64,000 bases of DNA from Carnegiea gigantea (GCA_029747015.1 JAKOGI010000436.1:262501-326500); one strand, 5' to 3'; shown: positions 18,853-30,161, counted from the stretch's first letter. Made by a program: numbers and translations. Notes: generated by a model not told the origin, from the letters alone.

Positions 18853-20510
18853 ATGAGTACTCCACAAGGAATTCTTGAAGGACAATCCATTACTCGCCCT
18901 CCTTACTTCAATGGCCAACACTATAGTTGGTGGAAGAATAGGATGGAGAACTATATACAAGTCGAAGACTATGAGTTATGGATGCTCATCAAGAACAGGC
19001 CTTTTGTTCCCATAAAAACCCTTCCTGAAGGAAAAACAGCTCCCAAAGAACCTCATGAGTTTGATGCCGAGGACTACAAAAAGATGGAGAAAAATGCCAA
19101 GGCCAAAAAGCTTCTATATTTTGGCCTAGGACCCGATGAATACACTCGCATCTCTGAGTGTGAATCAGCCCAAGCTATCTGGAACACCCTGCAAGTTGCT
19201 CATGAAGGTACGAGTCAGGTTAAACAATCTAGAATTGAGCTACTTATGCGACAATATGAGTTGTTTGATATGGGTGATCGTGAGACTGTGATGGATATGT
19301 ATACACGGTTTACCCACATCACGAACGAGTTAAAATCCCTGGGAAGATCTTTCACCACTGAAGAGTTGGTGAGGAAAATCCTCAGAATTTTACCTCGTAC
19401 GTGGGAGGCCAAAGTAACAGCCATCCAAGAGGCTAAAGACATGAACAAGATCACCCTCGACGAGTTGATTGGTAATCTCCAGACCTATGAACTCCGAAAG
19501 AACTCACAACAAAGAGAGGAGCAAAAGAAGGATCGTGGGCTTGCCTTGAAAGCACATGAGGACACTAACTCTGACCTTGAAGATGAAGATATGGCTCTAA
19601 TGTCCAGAAAATTCAAGAAATTCTTCAAAAAGGTCAAGGAGAACAACAAAAGAAAAGACTTCAGTAAGTCCAGAAACACCCCCAAAGAACAGCTCACAGG
19701 GTGTTTCAAGTGCGGCAAACCAGATCACTTAGTTAAAAATTGCCCTCTGCTTCGAGAAGATCAGATGCCCGAACACCCTCGAAAACAGGGTCGAAAACAC
19801 CTGTAAACAATCTGGGCAAGCGATTCTCGAAAGCTATGCTGGCTGCTTGGGGAGATTCCTCTGAGGATGAAGGAGAATCTGAAGCTGAAGAAGGGGTCGT
19901 AGCACTTATGGCCCAAAGTGATTCAAATTCAGATGATGAATCAACAATCAGCTTCTCAGATCTCAAGAACAAGGTACGTGGTCTCAATAAAGCAACTCTA
20001 GAAGAACTTCTATAAAATTTGATAGACACCTGTGCTGATCTAAAAAGAGAAGTTCGTGACCTAGAGCTTGAAAATAAAATTCTCAAAAATGAAAAACTCG
20101 GTTTACATGAGAATATTAAGATGCTTAGAGAAGACCTCTTTCTAAAAGAAGGCAATTATACTCAAGTAGAGAAAAAACTCTTTGAAGTGGAAGAAATAGT
20201 TGAATCCCTGCTAAATGAAAAGCAGAGCTTGAATGCCACCATAGAAAAATTAAAAACTGATCTTGCCACAAACAAACGCTGGAACAAATCTTCACAAGCC
20301 CTTGATTGGTTAAACACTCATCACAGTAGAAACAAAAAGGGACTTGGTTACAAGCATAAACGGACCGTTTACCCAATACATAGAAAATATGTAGGATTAC
20401 CTGAAAACATCGTTTGCTTTTATTGTGGTAAAATGGGTCATTATAGATACACTTGCCCTTTAAGAAAACATGCCAATGAAAAGAATGAAAGGTATGTGAA
20501 ACAAATCTAG
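18853..20510 (+). pseudogene. Copia gag (two frames, one internal stop)
   Basis: Starts at ATG 18853 (MSTPQGILEGQSITRPPYFN). The copia-type gag domain follows, with YFNGQHYSWWKNRMENYI at residues 17-34 and an RQYELFDM...ETVMDMYTRF block. A first zinc knuckle CFKCGKPDHLVKNC lies at about 285-298, and the frame stops at 19806. The protein continues in the -1-related frame from about 19770 (GKRFSKAMLAAWGD, then acidic), hits TAA at 20013-20015, and continues through a coiled-coil-like stretch to a second knuckle CFYCGKMGHYRYTC (about 20413-20454), ending at TAG 20508-20510. It would form the virus-like particle and bind RNA. The frameshift falls inside a palindromic motif copy (19767-19800). As it stands, only the first 317 residues can be made. 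Confidence 0.88.
19674..19707. repeat. Tripartite palindromic motif inside gag
   Basis: AAACACC (19674-19680) and GGTGTTTC (19700-19707) flank AAAGAACAG. The right arm encodes part of the first zinc knuckle. Confidence 0.65.
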
Positions 20511-20544
20511 ATTAGAAAAGATGAGCTTTACATGTCTAAAAGAA

Positions 20545-22285
20545 TGGACCCAAGTGGATCTGGGTTCCCAAAACTAACCCGTGATTTGTTTTGCAGGCTG
20601 AAGTGAGAGAGAACAACCTTACGAACAACCTCACTAACACCCTTGAAAATAAGCAGTTGTGGTTTGTTGATTGTGGGTGTTCACGGCACATAACTAGTGA
20701 AAGATCAAATTTTCTCTCACTTACAGCTTTGAATGGTGGGAGTGTAGCATTTGGAAACGGCAAGTCTGGGACAATTGTCGGTATAGGTAATATTGGTAAA
20801 ACTCTCTCCCACTCAATTGATAATGTGCACTTAGTTGATGGGTTAAAACACAATTTGCTAAGTGTGTCCCAACTGTGTGACAAGAACAACCTAGTACTGT
20901 TTTCAAAAACACGTTACTTGGTTGTGAATGACGACACAGGAGATGTTGTGTTGAGGGGGAAGCGATGTCAAAATGTTTATAAAGTTTGTATTTCCACTCT
21001 TCCCCAAAATAATCTGACTTGTTTAAATGCATTAAATGATGATATAATGCTATGGCACAAGAGACTAGGTCATGCAAGCCTGTCCTTGTTAAACAAACTT
21101 GTTTCAAAAGACCTGGTTATTGGACTACCTTCCATCAAATTTAATGATGACAAGGTATGTGAAGCTTGTGCAAAAGGCAAACAAGTCAGATCTTCTTTTA
21201 AATCGAAAAAATATGTAAGCACTACCCGACCTCTAGAATTATTACACATTGATTTGTGTGGTCCCATGAGGATAACTAGTAGAGGTGGGAAAAAGTATGT
21301 GCTTGTTGTAGTGGATGATTACTCTCGATTTACTTGGACCTTGTTTTTGGCATCCAAAGATGAAACCTTTGAGAATTTTATTGCCTTTCTCAAAAAGGTT
21401 GAAAAGAGAGTAGGACACTCCTTAATTAGCTTGAGATCTGATCATGGAACTGAGTTTGAAAATGCAAGTTTTATCAACTATTGTAATGAACATGGTGTTG
21501 ATCATAACTTCTCAGCTCCAAGAACACCCCAACAAAATGGGGTGGTTGAGCGCAAAAATCGCACCGTGGAAGACATGACCAGAACAATGCTTATTGCTAG
21601 TGGTCTTCCTAGGTATTTCTGGGCAGAAGCATTGAACACCTCATGTTACATTATAAATAGATGCATGATCAGACCCATTTTGAACAAAACTCCTTATGAA
21701 CTTTTCAAGGGCAGAAAACCCAATATTACGCACCTAAGAACATTTGGTTGTAGGTGTTTTGTGCATAATAATGGGAAGGATGTCTTAGGAAAGTTTGCCC
21801 ATAGGAGTGATGAGGCAATATTTCTTAGCTATTCTTCTCACAGCAAGGCATACAAAGTCTTTAACAAAAGGACCTTGTGTGTTGAGGAAAGTGTGCATGT
21901 GCTTTTTAATGAATCTAACTTGTTGAGTGAGAATGATGCACAGGAAGATGAACTTGAATTAGGTCTTGTTCGAAAAGAAGTGTTGCTCCAAGATAAACGA
22001 GGTAAGAACATCATGGAGAAAACAACTCCTGAGGGTGTTTCTCAGAACAGCAGGCAAGGTGAACAAACAGGGGGTAACACCGTTGAACCCTGTTCGGAAC
22101 CATGTTCTTTAGGAACAAGCTTGTAAACAGGTGCAGAAACAGGATCAGGAGGTGTTCTTGAGCCTGATCCTACACACATTTCAGTTAGAACAGAGCATGT
22201 GTCTGTGGATCCACTTAATCCAAGACCATAGAAGCACCATAGTTCGCATCCTCTTGATCAAATCTCGTCAGATATTAATACTGGA
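20545..22285 (+). pseudogene. Copia pol, protease and integrase part
   Basis: The pol frame is entered after a PKTNP-stop (TGA at about 20582-20584), the usual Sirevirus gag/pol boundary. It is open 20591-22126. Numbered from 20591: protease at residues 23-33 (LWFVDCGCSRH), where the catalytic triplet is D-C-G instead of D-S-G; HHCC zinc-binding region about 154-195 (LWHKRLGH ... CEACAKGK); integrase core with D near 221 (HIDLCGP), D near 283 (LRSDHGTEF) and E near 320 (NGVVERKNR), all present. Two in-frame stops follow, TAA at 22124-22126 and a TAG near 22229, before the frame resumes at 22286. A read-through polyprotein would be needed to link integrase to reverse transcriptase. Confidence 0.9.
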
Positions 22286-23872
22286 GTGCAAACTAGATCT
22301 AAACTTAAGAATTTTTGTGCTTTCTATGCTTTTCTTTCTAACATTAAGCCAAAAAGTGTGAATGAAGCTCTTGCAGATTCAGATTGGGTCACGGCAATGC
22401 AAGAAGAGCTCCATCAATTTGAAAGAAACAAAGTATGGCACCTTGTACCTAAACCTGCAGAGAGAACAATCATTGGAACCAAGTGGGTGTTCCGAAACAA
22501 ACTGGATGAGTCAGGAACAGTCACTAGGAACAAGGCACGGCTGGTTGTTCAAGGGTATAATCAAGAAGAAGGGATCGATTATGAAGAAACCTTTGCACCA
22601 GTTGCTAGAATTGAGGCTATTCGAATCTTAATAGCCTTTGCAGCTCATATGGAAATCAAGCTATATCAAATGGACGTGAAAAGTGCATTCCTCAACGGAT
22701 ACCTTAAAGAAGAGGTGTATGTCAAACAACCCCCTGGTTTTGAAAACAGTGAATTTCCTAACCATGTTTTCAAACTTGACAAAGCTCTTTATGGCCTAAA
22801 ACAAGCTCCTAGAGCTTGGTACGAACGGTTGTCAAGTTTTTTAATTGAAAATGATTTTAGAAGAGGCAAGGTAGACAATACCTTGTTTCTAAAATCTAAG
22901 GGGGAACATTTATTGATTGTCCAAATATATGTTGATGACATTATATTTGGTGCAACTCATCATGATTTATGCAATGAATTTTCAAATATGATGAGGAGTG
23001 AGTTTGAGATGAGCATGATGGGTGAGCTTAACTTTTTCTTAGGCTTACAAATCAAGCAAACTCCAAACGGCACCATGATCCATCAACAAAAGTATATCAA
23101 GGAGCTACTTAAGCGTTTTGGGATGGAGTTGGCCAAACCCGTAGACACTCCTATTTCTCCTTCAACCAGGTTGGTTATGGATGATGGGAGTCCCTCAGTT
23201 GAGGAGAAACTCTATAGGGGCATGATTGGGTCACTCCTATACCTAACCGCTAGTAGACCAGATATTGTTTTTAGTGTTGGTTTATGTGCCCGTTTTCAGT
23301 CTAATCCTAAGGAAACTCATCTTAAGGCTGTGAAACGGATACTAAGATATTTGAAACATACACCCAATTTAGCCTTATGGTATCCTAGAGGTTGCAATTT
23401 TGATCTTGTTGGATATGCTGATGCTGACTATGCTGGATTCCTAGTTGATAGAAAGAGTACCTCAGGTATGGCTCACTTTCTTGGACCTTGTTTGGTATCT
23501 TGGGCTACCAAGAAGCAACATTCAGTTGCCATGTCCACAGCAGAAGCTGAATATGTTGCAGCAGCTTCATGTTGTGCTCAACTGTTGTGGATAAGACAAC
23601 AGCTTAAGGACTTTTGTGTTGACATTGGATGCATTCCTATTTTTTGTGATAACACAAGTGCAATTAACATTGCCAAAAATCCATGTCAACATAAAAGAAC
23701 AAAGCATATTGACATTCGACATCATTTCTTGAGAGATAATGTTGAAAAGGGTTTAATCTCTATGAACTTTTGCTCAACGGAAAATCAAATTGCTGATATA
23801 TTCACTAAGGCACTAGCTAGAGATCAATTTGAGAGAAATAGACTGGAACTAGGGTTGGTGAGAACACCCTGA
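22286..23872 (+). CDS. Copia pol, reverse transcriptase and RNase H
   Basis: 528 codons in the same frame as the upstream pol part, uninterrupted to TGA at 23872. Reverse transcriptase from about residue 50 ([20 protein letters not shown]), first catalytic Asp at 130 in [11 protein letters not shown], catalytic YVDD at 215-218, [14 protein letters not shown] between them. RNase H from about residue 375: ADADYAG (first Asp about 379), [10 protein letters not shown], and FCDNTSAI. All catalytic motifs look intact. It is separated from integrase only by the two stops described for the upstream part, so it is an enzyme-competent domain in a broken polyprotein. Confidence 0.93.
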   Translation: MQTRSKLKNFCAFYAFLSNIKPKSVNEALADSDWVTAMQEELHQFERNKVWHLVPKPAERTIIGTKWVFRNKLDESGTVTRNKARLVVQGYNQEEGIDYEETFAPVARIEAIRILIAFAAHMEIKLYQMDVKSAFLNGYLKEEVYVKQPPGFENSEFPNHVFKLDKALYGLKQAPRAWYERLSSFLIENDFRRGKVDNTLFLKSKGEHLLIVQIYVDDIIFGATHHDLCNEFSNMMRSEFEMSMMGELNFFLGLQIKQTPNGTMIHQQKYIKELLKRFGMELAKPVDTPISPSTRLVMDDGSPSVEEKLYRGMIGSLLYLTASRPDIVFSVGLCARFQSNPKETHLKAVKRILRYLKHTPNLALWYPRGCNFDLVGYADADYAGFLVDRKSTSGMAHFLGPCLVSWATKKQHSVAMSTAEAEYVAAASCCAQLLWIRQQLKDFCVDIGCIPIFCDNTSAINIAKNPCQHKRTKHIDIRHHFLRDNVEKGLISMNFCSTENQIADIFTKALARDQFERNRLELGLVRTP

Positions 23873-24435
23873 GTTACCTGTTTCCAGAACATGAACTGGG
23901 TTTGGTAAGATCAACCTTTACACCCTGTTCTCTCCCCCTGTTTGCAAATCTTATTAACAACGGATGTTATTGCATACACTCGAATTGCGTGCATTTTGTC
24001 TTTACTTATCCACTTAGTGCAGCATAAGGGGATGTACTGAAGCCGCCTTAATACCATTAAGTCCAATCAAGATCATACGACAAAGAACAGGCATAACAAA
24101 GGGAACAGGTACGCCCCTTGGTTGCTCGATGTGTTTTTCCTTCCCAAGGCACAAGCTTTTAAGTCTCACACCCGTTGCAAACTAAGAAATCTTCTAAAAG
24201 ATTTTGGGTGCTCTCTCTCTCTCTCTCTTTTTATATGCCCTGTTCTCAGTACTGCAAAATCTGAGAAACCTGCAAAGCCTTAAACCCTAATCTCTCTCCT
24301 CTAGCAACAAGGGCTCTCAACAACTCCTCTCAATCAAACGACCTCGTTCTTGCATCCTCAATCCCTACTCCCCCTCGCCCAATCCTGTACCAGCCTTTCA
24401 AATTCCTGAAAAGCTTGTCCCTACACTCAGTGGGA
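23873..24435 (+). other. Spacer between pol and extra ORF
   Basis: No gene. It contains motif halves (GAACACCCTG near 23862, CACCCTGTTCTC near 23921) and a (CT)n run at about 24208-24228. It may include the leader or a splice acceptor for the downstream ORF; no clear signal decides this. Confidence 0.5.
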
Positions 24436-24999
24436 ATGGGGATGGTTGATATTTCCTTCGAATGTGGAAGGGAATTGGTGTTTCTTGTAGGGACAATTGC
24501 TTGTCCCATTAACGTCGAGTCAGAGGGTACACTATCGGGGTCTCAAGACCAAATCTTGGAAACCCCTGAAGGGTTTAATTTTGAGCCCTGTTCTTCTGGG
24601 TTGTTTCCTGAAACAGCGCCAGAAACAGGGGCTGCCTCTGTCGAAGGTGTGTTTGTGGAGGATCTGGATGTCGATTTCCAAGGGAAGTCGAATGAGACAT
24701 CAGAGGAGAGTTTAGAGAAGGATTCTCTCCCTGAAGCTGAAACCCCCACTCCGGTCGCTCAAACTGGAGAGAAAAGGAAAAGGGTGAAAATAGTGGCCAG
24801 GCATAGCAGAACGCCAAGAACAAGGCCACAACCAAGGTCTCAACCCTCTCAAACTCCCTCTTCTCCACAATCCTCCAAGCCTTCTCGCAAATCTGCGAGA
24901 CTAGCTTTTCAATCTTCTCCCCGTATCTCCAAACCCTCTGCTCCTGTCATCGAGGAGATTTCCTCCTCTTCTACCGAAGGGTTCTTGAGTTCTGACTCT

Positions 25000-25037
25000 G
25001 AGAACACCTCCTTCAAACAGGGGACACCGGTGTTCTC
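25000..25037. repeat. Tripartite palindromic motif inside the extra ORF (perfect arms)
   Basis: GAGAACACC (25000-25008) and GGTGTTCTC (25029-25037) are a perfect 9-bp inverted repeat around AAACAGGG (25015-25022). It is translated within the disordered region as ENTSFKQGTPVFS. Confidence 0.85.
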
Positions 25038-25277
25038 CGAGTCCTCTGAAGAACAAGCCCCTCCAAAATCAACCACTAAACCTGCTGTGAAGCCCTCTCC
25101 TGCAAAAACACCCCTCAAGCAAAGCCCAGAACAGCCCCCCTACCAGAAGCTACCACCTCTGTTCCTGCCCCCAAACGCCCAAAGCAGTTCACTCCCTCTC
25201 CTATGTCTGACAAACATGCGCAGTTGTTTAAGCGCAATGTCGTCAGGGGGAAGGTAGTGAATGTAAGCTTTTTCGAG

Positions 25278-25345
25278 GAACAGGGTCTGGGGGTGTTCCT
25301 GACCAAGTTGCGCGCTCAAGGTTGGCTCGACTTGTTTGCAAACAC
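25278..25345. repeat. Two motif copies inside the extra ORF
   Basis: GAACAGGG (25278-25285) with GGTGTTCC (25292-25299), and shortly after CAAACACCCAGCTGGGGTGT around 25339-25358. Both read through the globular domain. Confidence 0.65.
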
Positions 25346-26180
25346 CCAGCTGGGGTGTTCTGTACCTGAGTTGGCTGAGTTTTACGCCAACTGCGATGTC
25401 ACCGAAGGGGTGGTGACTAGTTTTGTGAATGGGCAACGCATTAAAGTTGATGCGCCCACACTAGGGAAAATTTTGGGAGTACCCTCCCAAGGCTTTGACG
25501 TGTATGTGAGGGAAGACAAAACAGCCCTAGAAACAGCCAGGCTCCTAGAGGTGTCCCAACGCCTCAGTCAAAAACAGGGCCTGAGAACACCCCTCTCTGT
25601 TAAGAAGGGTGAAATGACCTCCTTGCACCAACTATTGTTTATGTTCACTATCAAGAACATAATTCTGCGAGGTCAAGGGCGAAACTCAGCTGATGCCCTC
25701 GATCAATGCCTGGTGGACTTACTGGATCTGGAGGAACCAATCAACCTCCCTGCAATCATGATTCGCTACATAGGGCGAATTGCGAACACCACCCGGGCCC
25801 ATGATCTTGGATATGGGTTTCTGCTGACAAGGGTGTTTGAGCACCTTGGGATAGTGCTCACACGACGAGTGGAGGCCCAAGTCGTTGATGAGATTGGGAT
25901 TGACATTCTGCTCGGGTGTGGCTATGAGGTTGGCGAAGGATCAGTCTCCAAACAGGGTCGTCGACCACCTCGACCACCTGTTTCTGGGCAACCTTCCTTC
26001 AAACTTGAGGCTGTTCTTGAGGACAATGCTCGCCTCAAGGATAAGCTCTCAGCTGTCAAGGCTGCTCTGGCTGAGGAGCAAGCCCTCTCCGCCAAACGCC
26101 ATGAGGAATTGCTTGTCCTTCTCTCCACTCTTGCCCCCAGCATTCCTCCTCTGCAAACGAGACCACCCCCTGCACCCTGA

Positions 26181-26464
26181 TTCTCTAGGCTGTTCTCTTG
26201 TTTCCTCCTCCCCTCTTCGTTTTTGGCATTGTACTGTTTTTAATGCAATATCTCTTTCATGATGCTTCTTGCACCTTATGCTCTATATTTCTTTTCTTGC
26301 ATTCATCCTGTTGTTTATGCTTTTTAATGATGCAAAAAGGGGGAATAAGACCATACGAATAAGACCATATGATCTATGACCTAGCACCTAGAGGATCCCT
26401 ATCAGTATTAATCGTTGTTAAGCTTTTTAATTTTGTCAATATGGTCACTTGGTTTGTCATCATC
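26181..26464 (+). other. 3' UTR of the copia element
   Basis: T-rich DNA with a second purine-rich tract CAAAAAGGGGGAATAAG near 26333, besides the PPT at the LTR edge. No gene. Confidence 0.6.
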
Positions 26465-26478
26465 AAAAAGGGGAAATT
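26465..26478 (+). other. Polypurine tract of the copia element
   Basis: AAAAAGGGGAAATT immediately before the TG of the 3' LTR. Confidence 0.9.
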
Positions 26479-28074
26479 TGTTGAGTATATTTAGTTTTGA
26501 TGATAAAAATCCAAGTGTAAAACTTTGTCCAAGTAATGTTGCTCCAAACACGATCTCCAAACAGGCCTAACTGGTGTTTATGATCTTTATTGTATTAACT
26601 GGTTTGCTACATGTGAGAACAAGTCTTCAAAACAGGTTTTACTTGGTGATTCTATATTAAGTCAAGAACACCACCTCGACAGTTGATTGGAAGGCATGTT
26701 CCTAAACTCTAGCAATGCAAAGAACAACCCCAGCAAACAAGGTGGCCTTGGTGTTCACGGCAGCTTTACAAATCTTGGACAAGATGACTGGTTCAAAATA
26801 AGAAGTCTTGGGTATATAGGTTTTATTTATTTAGACTCTTGTTAATATGCCAATATTGAAAACGTCATTTTAAACACCTCTTGAATCGGTATTTGCGCTA
26901 AGTGCTTCAGAACACCAGTTGCGAACAACCCTGCAAACAGGGTGCCTAGGGTGTTTCTGAACTGAAGTGGCCATACCCGGTTATCTTTGAAAATTCATTT
27001 CGGTTGGCCAAGATCTCCAGAATACTTTCTTTAAATTCCAAGATTGCTATTTTTCTGGAAAGGATATTTCTTGAAAATGTTATGGGAGATTTGCGAAAAT
27101 AGGTTTTGGGAGAATTGCCAAAAACTAAAAGATTCCCTTTGCCTATATTTTCGGATATGATAAAATTTCAAAAGCTGAAGATTTCTGGTTGTCATTTGAA
27201 TCTTCTTCATGGCTATGGGAAGATAAGGGTTATCTCTTAAGATAACAAATCCCTTATATTTTGGGAAAAATTTATCACTAGCCGTTGGGGAGTATTTCTT
27301 GCTTGAAAATCGTTTTCCATACTTAGCTGATTCTTTCACCTCTCCTTGTTTTTGACCGTTGGATTTTGTGTTTAAAATCTCAGCATTTCACTCCCATTTG
27401 CACAGAGAAAAGAAGAAAAAAGACGAGAAACATACACAACATACGCAAAAAGGGAAAATTTCAAAAGTGGTTTTTCTAGTGAGAAGAATTTTTCGAGTTA
27501 CGCTTGAGAAAAGAAAAACCGAGATAAGTTGTGTTTAAACTGAGCTTTCAAGATATTGGCATACTAGGACCTCATTGTACCTTACATCTGCTTAAATCAA
27601 AAGCACCCCCGTAAGGTGTTTTGTAACCCTGATCTTGGATCAGAAAAGTGAGTGAGTGGTCCTCAGTCGTGTGGACTTTGGACGTGTCCAATCTGGTGAG
27701 ATTTGGACGTGGTGTAACCCTTCTTAGAGAAGAAGGTTATGTGGTTGCATGTTGTAACAAGGTGTGCTACAGTTGTAACATGTGAAGCCCGTTAGTGAAA
27801 GTGGTTAAATCCTACACGAGGTAAGTCGTGGTTTTTCACACCTCAGTTGGGCTAGAGGTGTTTTCCACGTAAAAATTGTGTGTGTGCTTTATTTTCCGCA
27901 TTTATCTTGGTGATTTTCGCATTTGCAATATTTGAGAACACCCCCTGCAAACAAGTCACTAGGGTGTTTGTCATCTGAGAATAACCTTTGTGAGGGTGTT
28001 TGTTATTTACAACGCGAAAATCAGACACCACAATTCACCCCCCTCTTGTGGTTGTGTACTCTTGGAATTCATCA
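26479..28074 (+). mobile_element. Sirevirus 3' LTR (1596 bp)
   Basis: Same termini as the 5' LTR. It differs by one base deletion at 26508 (GATAAAAATCC), about 18 substitutions, an indel near 27400 and one C fewer near 28040. It carries the same palindromic motif copies. Confidence 0.95.
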
Positions 28075-28079
28075 CTATT
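28075..28079. repeat. Target-site duplication, right (CTATT)
   Basis: Perfect match to 17201-17205; flanks the copia element. Confidence 0.97.
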
Positions 28080-28250
28080 CTTAATAATGTTCCACCAAAT
28101 ATCGGTTTTACCAGTTAGATGAAATGTTCCAATGTTCGCCCTTTTATCACCTGGAATCTCTATTACAGTGAAAACTTTCTCCATTCCTCGAATCCATTCT
28201 TCAGGTTTCACTGGGTTATATTTTCCGCTCTAGAGTTCTTCAGTGCAAAT
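28080..28250 (-). pseudogene. Chromovirus gag, 5' part, unit A
   Basis: On the minus strand the frame reads PEEWIRGMEKVFTVIEIPGD, then GTFHLTGKTDIWWNIIKN. This is the N-terminal gag motif of plant gypsy elements (E-E-W ... K ... A/TFxLxGxxxxWW). It continues across the copia insertion into 17205-16960. Confidence 0.75.
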
Positions 28251-30161
28251 CAGCTAAAGACATTTTTCCAAGGGGTAGTAACCCATCAAAATTTCTCACT
28301 GATGCAATCCAAACGCAAGACAAAGATTTTGATTGTCAAACTTTAGCTTTATATAAGTGATCTTCAATAGGAAAATGAGGTTGAATCAGCCAAAAAGGGT
28401 AGACACATCGCATTTTCCTTAGTAATGGATTCCACAAGTTTGATAATAATCAACCCCCATACAAAGCATAGTTAAGATCTACCTTCGATACAAGCGTGTG
28501 ACAAAAGTATCTTCCATTGACATGGGTGCAACCCAATCATAAACCAACTACTAGTAGCAATTGGGCTCTTAAAAATAGGAAAAGGTGACCAGAATTGATG
28601 AAGATGTAACGTGAGAGTGAATGATGATGCAATTAGATGAGGAGATGCCATGAAGACAAAAAGATGAAGCCCCTAGTCAAAGTGAGGAGTATCCAACAGT
28701 TGATAATCCAACAAGGATAATGACAGATGGTATGTTACCAAAAGATGCAGTGAAATATTTTTCAAGAGTAATGTCTACTTCACAAATGGAGGTGGAGTCA
28801 ATGGACTGCTTGCAAGAGTTTAGGTAATTTAAGCAAGTCTTGAATTACAATGGATTGAAGCAAAATGTCTCTCTAAAGTGTCAATGGTTTCTCTTCTATG
28901 AAATAGTCGGTAGTCAATGGTTTCAAACTTATGTAGCATAGAACAAGCCTCTCCAAAATCCTATAATTTAGGGGATACTACATCAAGATCCCCCATATAG
29001 CTCACTTAGATGAAATTCTTGGGTTACAAAAGAAAATGTCTGAAATCAATGAAGCATGTTGAAGTAATTACCACTTGGATCCAAGAAACGCATAAAATGA
29101 CACCCATATGATAAGGAAATATAAGCTCAAAGTTATAGGTATCCACTGATTCGGACAGTCTGTATGTTAGACTTCTAGGCTAAATTTCATTAACCACTGG
29201 TCTCCGAATGTGCTGCAATATGGGTCATTGGAAAGCTTGCTTTTTGTACTTTGATGTAGACTAACCAAAATATCCCTATCTGATGGAATGCATAAGCTAC
29301 AAGTGAGCTAAACTCTGAGCTTGTGCATTAGGATTCTGCCCAGTTTGCAGACTTTGATTTGTCTATTTGAATAACCAAATGACCTCCAATCCACTTGAAA
29401 CTTGTTTCATATGAAAGATATCTCCTTAACCTTAAAATTGGGATGGAAAATCCTTGCATAAATCATATTGATCATGGACAAAAGTTACTTCAAGATCGGT
29501 CCTTGTGTACTAATCAAAACTGCCAAGTTGATTGAACTTGTGTATTCTGCCCATACTTAGTTTTCCCTATGCATTTAACCTCAAAATGAGTCAAGCACCT
29601 TTCATAGGACACATTTTTAACAACCCACAACTCTAGGCCTAGGAGTGTTAGTGATTCTTAAATTTCTGGGGTGAAATGGACAGAGTTTCGCCTACAAACT
29701 GGCCATTTTTCAGACTTAAAGTCTTACATCACATCCTCGGCATTGAATAGAAGTATAAAAAGATATCAAATCAAGCTCAACAGCTACACACCGGAGATCA
29801 CCACTCCACGGGCCACACGCCCGGATTGTAAGGGTTTACATCCCAAAAATAAACAATTCCAGCTAAAAGGATGTCATACCATTCAGATGGGTGGCGCATA
29901 TGACCACACTTACCTAAATGCATTGGAGCACCTTCAACTTATTATTCAAAATCTTCGTCAAATCTACTGGTTGAGATCAAACTATGTATACTTTATATGG
30001 ATCCATCTGACAAAGAAGAATATGCGAGTAGAATATGTGTGAGATAAGCAGACATTACCAGTGTCACAAATCTCCAATGATATCATAATAATCTTCATTC
30101 CTCACTAACCAACTTTCTTAGCATCTTAACTCCATAATCCATATCCCATAAAGAAAATCTC
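28251..30161 (-). other. 5' leader of array unit A
   Basis: About 1.9 kb between PBS and gag, unusually long. No sense-strand gene is seen. A plus-strand frame at 29671-30042 recurs in the sister units but has no recognisable domain. A segment starting TGTAACAACCCAC at about 29620 resembles an LTR end of a related family, so an older LTR piece may be embedded here. Confidence 0.55.

Larger units (their letters stand above)
24436..26180 (+). pseudogene. Sirevirus downstream extra ORF ('env-like' position)
   Basis: First ATG in the frame is 24436; frame 1 is open to 25257 and frame 3 from 25203 to 26180. The two make a consistent protein if joined across the C-run at about 25135-25140, so a one-base slip there probably split a roughly 580-residue ORF. 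N-terminal 250 residues: acidic, then Ser/Pro/Lys-rich and disordered (QPSQTPSSPQSSKPSRKSAR). C-terminal 325 residues: a globular domain (FFEEQGLGVFLTKLRAQGWL, VTSFVNGQRIKV, LGKILGVP) that resembles the 'putative plant transposon protein' family, then a coiled coil (about 280-310). I see no signal peptide or clear transmembrane segment, so calling it an envelope protein is not supported. Confidence 0.7.
17206..28074 (+). mobile_element. Sirevirus-type Ty1/copia element, complete (10,869 bp)
   Basis: Layout: LTR 17206-18796, PBS, gag, pol (protease, integrase, reverse transcriptase, RNase H in copia order), an extra ORF, PPT, and LTR 26479-28074. A perfect CTATT duplication flanks it. Long gag with two zinc knuckles, a gag stop before pol in a PKTNP-like context, and a large ORF downstream of pol are Sirevirus features. 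The LTRs differ by about 18 substitutions and 3 indels by eye (about 1.1%), so insertion was recent. It interrupts gag of array unit A. Confidence 0.95.

Noticed and set aside
19733..20155. 140-codon minus-strand frame across gag
   Set aside because: It is a by-product of the acidic, Ser-rich gag coding sequence on the plus strand.
24415..26180. Retroviral-type envelope gene
   Set aside because: Position fits the 'env-like' ORF of Sireviruses but no signal peptide, membrane anchor or fusion-type segment is visible.
29671..30042. Conserved plus-strand gene in each chromovirus leader
   Set aside because: No domain, opposite strand to gag, and shared only among recent tandem copies; kept as a low-interest finding instead of a gene.
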